DNA of 21,345 nt from Chara braunii (Eukaryota > Streptophyta > Charophyceae > Charales > Characeae): contig BFEA01000143.1 of NCBI GenBank assembly GCA_003427395.1, forward strand, positions 82,408-103,752, read 5' to 3'. Every line of letters starts with the position of its first letter. The first letter of the stretch is position 1. Below, in pieces: positions 16,179 through 21,345 of this stretch. The position numbers were made by a program, and so were the translations under genes. The notes beneath the pieces are model-generated. The model saw nothing but the letters and a program-made list of their open reading frames with translations. It was not told the origin of the DNA and ran no database searches.

Positions 16179-18050
16179 TTTATCTCGCTTGATTGTACCT
16201 TCAACTAGTTTCTCAGCGTCTCCCATGTTTCCCCCTTTGCCAGTTCTTTGTTCCTTGCTTAAATCCAACTAAGGTTGCACGCTTCCCGCCGTATACTACG
16301 AACAAAAGCCACCATGCTCAGTCCCGGGGCTACTCTGAATACAGTGATTGCACAATGCCCAATATCCTCAATAATCGCACAAACTGCTCAAAAGAAATAT
16401 ACAGATAGGAGTGGCGTGCTATCACATAATTTTGCCAATAAAACCCTTCCCTTTTCTCTTACCCCCAATGATACTGCACGCAGACTTTTCCAGGGACAGC
16501 ATGCAGAGTATAGATGAAGAGATGTAAGTAGGACACTCAAGCGGCGTCACTCGCTCTCGATCAGCCGCTCATAGCAGACCCCCTTCAAATATAATCTAGA
16601 GCTCTCTCGTTATCACTCTCCAACTTAGGACGCTACAAACGGCTCCAGTGGGCAAAGCACAAGCTAATAACACACAGTCTTTTCTCTTATTCGATGCCTA
16701 TTCGTTTTCCACGGAAAGGCGTTGCTCATAGGTTCAGTCTCATTTTTAGGACAATGGCTAAAAGTACGGACCATCAGCACTCTGTAAAACAGACCTACGT
16801 ATAATTTCAATACCGGTTCAGTATTTAGGAATCATGTGAGAGTTTTACCACGCCATCACTAGAGTCCTACCCTGGCGTAAACGCGTGGCACTACTGTGTA
16901 CCATACAGAAAATCGCTGGAGGTAGAACTGGCTTCGAATCAAGACTGGTAACAACCGTGCGGGATTATCACTATGACAGGGCACGATATTTTCTGATGGC
17001 GGTCCATTTTTGGTAGGTACACTGAGAACTCTGTGAGCGATCGATCACGCCTGGGCTTTGAACTAGTTCCCGTCCAATAGGTACTTAGCCAGCATATGAG
17101 CCACCTTCCTCAACAGTGATTGTTTTTTGTTCATCTACTACACAGAAAATAAGGGGCTGTAGGGATTGCACATTAACTGGGCCGATTTTCTTTTATGGCC
17201 AGGTTCTCCCTCGTCCAAGGAAAGGCAAACAAAGACTCCCGCATCATGCTTTGTTTTTTCTTACAAGGTAATATCAACTTGATAAATCCAATTATGTCAC
17301 TTAAGTTTTAAAGACGAGTGGGGCCCAGATACAGCGGCCGACTGATCATGAGCATAAGCCTCAACAATCGTCATCAACCAACCAAACAAAAGCACATCCA
17401 CAAATGTTACGCTCTCGCATAAAACCTCTCTAATAGCTCAATCATAGCGCGGAAAGCTCCATTCATCATTCATTGTCGGTGGTAATTTCAAGATAAGAAC
17501 GGTTCGCTAGGAAGTCTACCACTCGGTGATGACAAGACCACTAGTTTTAGACAAAAGGGCAGTTTGATTACTCTGCACTCCACTTGATAATGCAACTGCA
17601 GATCATTGAATTGAGTAACGAGATAACTCAACCTTATTCATCAGACGGGACTGTTTCAACGGCGATGGCTCAAACCGGCTCAAACTAATCTCAGTTTTTC
17701 CATAGACAAAGGGAGGGTGGTGAACCTGATCTAGACGCTGACTGTAGGGTGAAGGCAAATCCAGCCAAGGGTTTTAGTTCTTTGTCATGCTCATTCATAT
17801 TGAACCTGGAAATTTAAGCGTCCTCCGCTCCTTTGATATCAGTGGAGCTTCGCATTGGGTTCCAATGTGAATCTAACCTTTCTTGCCTCACTATCACTGT
17901 TAGTCTGGTGCACCAAGAGCCGTTGAAGTCAACAACAATTGCCAAATGCTCTTCTCACTGGGCACAACGCGTACATACAGAAAGTCGGGTTCCGCCTCAG
18001 ACTTCTCCCTGCGCGCACGACTCCTATATATGTCAACTAAATCGATGCCC
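16179..18050. other. 1.9 kb with no recognisable gene or repeat
   Basis: Composition is even and stops are frequent in all six frames; the longest frames are under about 80 codons and lack coding character. No LTR, satellite or RNA gene was seen. Confidence 0.5.
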
Positions 18051-18057
18051 TTTCTCC

Positions 18058-18130
18058 TCATACATTCTCCCCACTCGAGTAGACACGTGTCACCGTTGTG
18101 GCTCTCATATGTTCTCCCCGCTCGAGTAAA
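18058..18130. repeat. Direct repeat TTCTCCCC(A/G)CTCGAGTA, two copies
   Basis: CATACATTCTCCCCACTCGAGTA (about 18059) recurs as CATATGTTCTCCCCGCTCGAGTA (about 18106), 47 bp apart. The sequence between includes the first CACGTG of the cluster. Confidence 0.75.
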
Positions 18131-18773
18131 TAAGAACCACCACCGTGACTCGCCAGGAGCAGTTGCAATCAGCTTCCAAAATGCACTGGCTGTCCTCGTG
18201 CAGGCCCCACTATGTCAGCAGGAGTAGCGTCTAAGTTCAAACTCACCCGGGATGTCTTCCAGTTGTGCCTCTTCATAGGGACTCGACATGAACTCACTCT
18301 GAGTTGTTGTCGTCAGCCCAGAAAGTCGGGCTCTGCGCTGGCAGTCTCCTCTCATGTCACATCCCCTCTCTTCCGTTCTCGGTGTCGCACTGTTTTCATG
18401 CCAGCTGGACGGGGCGACAGCACCCACCAATGGTGAGAAAACCAGTGTCCACGTGTCGCCCACGTGCGCGAGCATCAAGTACGAGTCTCACGGCCACAAA
18501 AAAAAACCATGGGAGACGTCAACAACAACCCTCTTCTTCGTGCGCCGCCCAAGTACACGTGTCTGACCCCACTGTGTCACATCCCCACTGCCGTCAACCC
18601 TGACGCGCCTTCTCTCTCTCACTGCCTGACACACTCACTTCGTCTCACACTTCGTTGACTTCTTCTCGCCCCCCTTTGCTGCCACGTGTAAACCGTGCAC
18701 TCGCATAACCATCTCGCACTTGCTTGTCTCCCCCTTTCGTTCACCTCTCTTCACTCCCCCGAACTGCCACGTG
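18084..18773. promoter_or_regulatory. Cluster of six CACGTG (G-box/ABRE-like) palindromes
   Basis: CACGTG occurs at 18084, 18450, 18461, 18556, 18683 and 18768. Most are in CACGTGT context (four as ACACGTGT or CCACGTGT, two as GCCACGTGTAA). CACGTG is the plant G-box bound by bHLH and bZIP factors, and ACGTGTC resembles the abscisic-acid response element. The last two sit in a diverged 85-bp duplication (GCCACGTGTAAACCGTGCAC and GCCACGTGTAACCTGTGTAC). No gene start could be tied to it, so the function is inferred only. Confidence 0.4.
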
Positions 18774-19051
18774 TAACCTGTGTACCGCTCCCTGCTCACT
18801 CACACACCCTTTCCTGTCTCTCGCCCTCTGGGCGGCCACTTCCGCGAGCTGGCCTCGGGTCCGCCCTCCACACCTTGAGCCAACGGGTGGTTCTTGCGAA
18901 CCTGGCCCGGCCTGTTCCAGGACTGAAGATCGGTCTCCCGATCTCCCGCTTAGCTCATTTCGCTCTCTCCGCCTGAGTCCCGGTCCAGATGGGCCTGCTC
19001 CCTGTCTGCCGTGTCCATCGAGGTCTCGGTCTCATGATACGAGACCATTAC
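18774..19051. other. Pyrimidine-rich sequence, no gene recognised
   Basis: C/T-rich DNA keeps plus-strand frames open by composition (Ser/Pro/Leu-rich). No convincing coding segment was seen. Confidence 0.4.
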
Positions 19052-19363
19052 CTACATTTTCGCCGTTACGCCGTCCCTCCTGCAGCGCCTCTCAGCACGA
19101 TCCTTTGCCTCTGTGATCGCGTCTTGCAGTTTCGAGTTGGTCCGCATTTCCACCTCCTTAGCTCCTTCCATATTGATTTTTAGCCTCAGTTCGTCCCCTC
19201 CGTCGTAGTTAAGCATTATTGTAATCCATGGCCCTTCCCCAGACATGGGCTTCCACCGGGCCTGGTACCAATAAAAGGGTCTATACCCATGCAACGCCAT
19301 AGCCGTTCTTCTCAATAGCCAGCGCCGGTGCTCAGTCCGCACTATCCCCGCACGTCGGAATAC
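19052..19363 (-). CDS. Unrecognised reading frame or exon, partial
   Basis: 103 codons are open between stops on the minus strand. The sequence has coding character: VRTEHRRWLLRRTAMALHGY, RPFYWYQARWKPMSGEG, PWITIMLNYDGGDELRLKIN, then an amphipathic charged segment (QDAITEAKDRAERRCRRDG). It begins without a clear ATG, although a methionine occurs about 22 codons in, and ends just before ATG-TAG|GTAATG, where a donor site is conceivable. The family is unknown. The aromatic cluster followed by a charged helix could belong to a gag-like transposon protein, but that is speculation. Confidence 0.42.
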   Translation of the reverse strand, partial: VFRRAGIVRTEHRRWLLRRTAMALHGYRPFYWYQARWKPMSGEGPWITIMLNYDGGDELRLKINMEGAKEVEMRTNSKLQDAITEAKDRAERRCRRDGVTAKM

Positions 19364-19929
19364 TTAGCCAGGCTAAATCCAGAGTGTCGGGAATCGAGGC
19401 TTCATCGTATTACCACTACTCACACTCGAGGAGCGATAACGCTCTCCTCACGCATTTGCCCCAAGACCCGAGAGCACCCTCTGTTTTATCGAGCTCTGGG
19501 GGAGTGCGATCCCGGTGTGCTAAAAGAGGGTTTTCTGATAATATCTCGAAATTTTAAAATTGATAAAGTAACACGAAATTTAAATAATTCTGAATAAGAC
19601 TGGCGGGAACTTCAACAGTTAGAGCCTAGACTGGATACTCGTTCTATAGTTGTATCAGTCCCTAATCCGCGTGACGTGACCACGGTCCAGAAAAGCAGAG
19701 GTCCCATAACGGGACACCGACGACCATACCCTTCTCTTCAAAATGCCCCGTCGATCCACCCTTATCGGGTGTCCGTGTCCGATGGCAAGGAGGGGGCTTA
19801 CGACCCTCCATGGGGGGGTGATAAGCCTCCTACCAATGCGGCCGCGGGTCGCCCCCTCTTTTGGGGCACCACCACGCGGCTCTCAATCGGAGCTCATTCA
19901 TAGGACACTTGGGGTCGGCCCACTTAGGT
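19364..19929. other. No gene recognised
   Basis: This is mixed sequence with an AT-rich patch (19545-19595) and a GC-rich patch (19790-19880). No feature is supported. Confidence 0.4.
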
Positions 19930-20405
19930 CGTGGGTCACAAAGCCCGAAACTCGAATCGTTGTTTTCCCCACGAAGTAACCGAAATAAAAAGGAAAATCG
20001 CGCCCGAAAACCGGCAAAGTAATAATAATAATAATAATAATAATAATTGTAGAAAGAAAAGGATGCCGCTTCAAATTTCCTCTGCGCCGCAGCTCCGCCT
20101 GAATAGCGGTACAAGTCCACGCACAAGTCTAAAACCCGACTTTCATCCTTATCCCTTTCTTTCTTTTTCACACTTCCCTTTTTCAGACCCCACTGTATCT
20201 GCCCCCCAATACAGCTACTGGGGTCCTACCGACCGGAGCTTAGACGCACAGACCCAGTACAGGTGATATACGAAGGGTTGGGCCTGCCTAGGCCGCAACA
20301 CCACCGCCCGAACTCGAAGTCCGAACCGTTGGCCTCCCTACGAAGTGACAGGGACCGAAAGTGAACCCGCATCTGAAAATAAGAAAAATAATAATAATCA
20401 AAATT
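19930..20405. repeat. Diverged direct duplication with TAA/AAT microsatellites
   Basis: AGCCCGAAACTCGAATCGTTG...CCACGAAGTAACCGAAAT (19938-19987) is echoed by CGCCCGAACTCGAAGTCCGAACCGTTG...CTACGAAGTGACAGGGACCGAAA (20305-20360). Each copy is followed by a CGC(C)CGAAAA or CGCATCTGAAAA stretch and an AAT/TAA run. The first run is (TAA)n at 20020-20047 and the second is shorter, near 20388-20397. This suggests two old copies of one repeat family about 370 bp apart. Confidence 0.6.
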
Positions 20406-20571
20406 AATGGCATAAATAAAAGTAGGACACGAATAAAATCACAACGCTGCGTCAATCAGAAGTCAATAGATCGACCCTGACCCAAAGTACCTGCTTTTTC
20501 TTTTTCTTTTCCCCTCTTTTGCCCCTCTTCTATTCGACTGTCACAGCGGGCCTACGTATCCGACCCATAAC
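20406..20571. other. Short AT- and CT-rich interval
   Basis: This is AT-rich sequence followed by a CTTTTTCTTTTC pyrimidine stretch near 20490-20530. Nothing else is seen. Confidence 0.4.
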
Positions 20572-20796
20572 TTGACCAAGGCGCAATCGGCGCGCAGTAG
20601 AAAAGACAGCGCCGGTCTTTCCACCTCCGCGTCCCAGGGCGAGCCCAGCGGCTACCACGGCCACAGGCCGGTTGTGCTTTGCTGTACAGCAGGGCGCCGA
20701 GCCTGCGTGGACCAATGGAAAGCCCTGTGGCGCACCTTTTTGCAGAAGCAGGTACCAACAGGGCCGGTCCACGTCAAGGTATGGTCTGGGTACTAA
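20572..20796 (+). CDS. Unrecognised plus-strand frame with WKALWRT segment
   Basis: The last third of this frame reads ACVDQWKALWRTFLQKQV, then PTGPVHVKVWSGY and a TAA (20794-20796). That part has coding character; the first two thirds are Ser/Arg-rich and doubtful. CTGTACAGCAG at about 20692 could be a splice acceptor. A related ALWRT-coding segment lies inverted at about 21062-21075. The family is not recognised; it is a likely repeat or transposon remnant. Confidence 0.25.
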   Translation: MTKAQSARSRKDSAGLSTSASQGEPSGYHGHRPVVLCCTAGRRACVDQWKALWRTFLQKQVPTGPVHVKVWSGY

Positions 20797-20994
20797 GGAT
20801 CTTAGTGGTTCGAGAACCGCTACAGACCACAGCGTTGGAGCTAAGGGTGGTACCAAGTAGGGACTTGGTAAAAACTTGGTACACTGAGGAGGGTCGGGAC
20901 ACCGCGCCCTCCGACAGCGGGCGACCGGTACCGGTCAAAAGCAAACCAAGGTCAGGTCAAGCAACTATTAATAGCTGCTACAGTGCAGCTCACA

Positions 20995-21216
20995 TCATCT
21001 ATTGTCATGCGTGAGCTGCAGAAGTGCTGCTGGTTGCTTGTGCGACCTCACAGCCTGGGCTGTGCGCCACAGGGCCTGCTTGGCGGCACACCAGTTAGGG
21101 TTGAGGAAGGAGAGGGCGACCATAGCTTCTATAGCTGAAGTTGTAGCTGAAGTTGTAGCTGAAGTAGGGCGGATGTATACAGGGTTACGATCCAAGTAGT
21201 AGCAAATACGGAGCAA
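20995..21216 (-). CDS. Unrecognised minus-strand frame or exon (ALSFLNPNWCAAKQALWRT)
   Basis: This 73-codon frame has a coding-like core, MVALSFLNPNWCAAKQALW then RTAQAVRSHKQPAALLQLT, and a stop at 20995-20997. Its start covers a Ser/Thr/Ala repeat made by a 12-bp tandem array. CTTCAG|CTATAG upstream of the core is a possible acceptor and GGCT|GTGAGG a possible donor, so it could be an exon. The product is unknown. Confidence 0.3.
   Translation of the reverse strand: MLRICYYLDRNPVYIRPTSATTSATTSAIEAMVALSFLNPNWCAAKQALWRTAQAVRSHKQPAALLQLTHDNR
21132..21167. repeat. 12-bp tandem repeat, three copies
   Basis: TAGCTGAAGTTG is repeated at 21132, 21144 and 21156, the last ending in GTAG. It is in frame with the minus-strand reading frame, coding SATT repeats. 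Confidence 0.9.
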
Positions 21217-21270
21217 GAGAGAGAGGGTGAGAGAGAGAGCCAGAGCGATACAAGTATTGAGAGAGCAACC

Positions 21271-21345
<75 letters not shown>
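21208..21345. repeat. (GA)n array to the window edge
   Basis: Irregular GA-rich sequence from about 21212 becomes a nearly pure GA array from 21271 to the end. Its true length is unknown because the window stops in it. Confidence 0.93.

Noticed and set aside
16193-16517. Two overlapping plus-strand frames of 71-80 codons
   Set aside because: They are mutually overlapping, lack coding character and have no splice or promoter context.
18695-19116. Plus-strand Ser/Pro-rich frames of 93-130 codons
   Set aside because: The C/T-rich strand keeps them open; no domain character, and they overlap antisense to a better minus-strand frame from 19052.

Overview
The window reads as nuclear DNA of a eukaryote. 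It is rich in microsatellites and repeats, has no operons or bacterial-type genes, and its clearest gene is split by introns with GT-AG borders. Two signs point to the green-plant lineage. A retrotransposon has a TGGTATCAGAG primer-binding site, the usual plant initiator-Met-tRNA type. The host gene encodes a coiled-coil protein resembling the ciliary protein MNS1 (TPH family), which suggests an organism with flagellated cells, such as a charophyte alga, bryophyte or fern. Chara would fit, but that is a guess.

Layout. (1) 1-1708: CT/CA microsatellite, long purine-rich (GGA/GAG) DNA with a 42-bp triplicate, and a 126-bp tandem duplication. (2) 1709-13485, minus strand: five phase-compatible exons of the MNS1-like gene. 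They are exon 1 at 13427-13485 with the ATG, exon 2 at 13162-13240, exon 3 at 11890-11967, exon 4 at 9908-10072 and exon 5 at 1709-1840. They give 171 codons, and the gene continues off the left edge. (3) 3378-9869, plus strand, inside intron 4: a decayed LTR-retrotransposon-like unit with two diverged LTRs of about 1.3 kb, a PBS, a frameshifted gag with a zinc knuckle that has lost a Cys, and a protease fragment with Asp changed to Asn. No reverse transcriptase or integrase was found. (4) 12619-12969, in intron 2: GA/CA arrays interrupted by an N and a palindromic Nextera/Tn5 mosaic-end junction, an assembly artefact.

(5) 13486-21345: no recognised gene. It holds a GTCCC-rich repeat, an unrecognised minus-strand reading frame (14361-15116) with one internal stop, a degenerate repeat field (about 15080-15850), and two more small minus-strand frames (15978-16175 and 19052-19363). 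It also holds a cluster of six CACGTG palindromes (18084-18773), a diverged duplication with a TAA microsatellite, and a terminal GA array.

The only genes whose relationship can be inferred are the host gene and the antisense transposon in its fourth intron. The phase agreement of exons on both sides of the transposon and of the adapter suggests that the order of the left two thirds is broadly right despite the artefact. All calls were made by eye; no alignment or database search was run.
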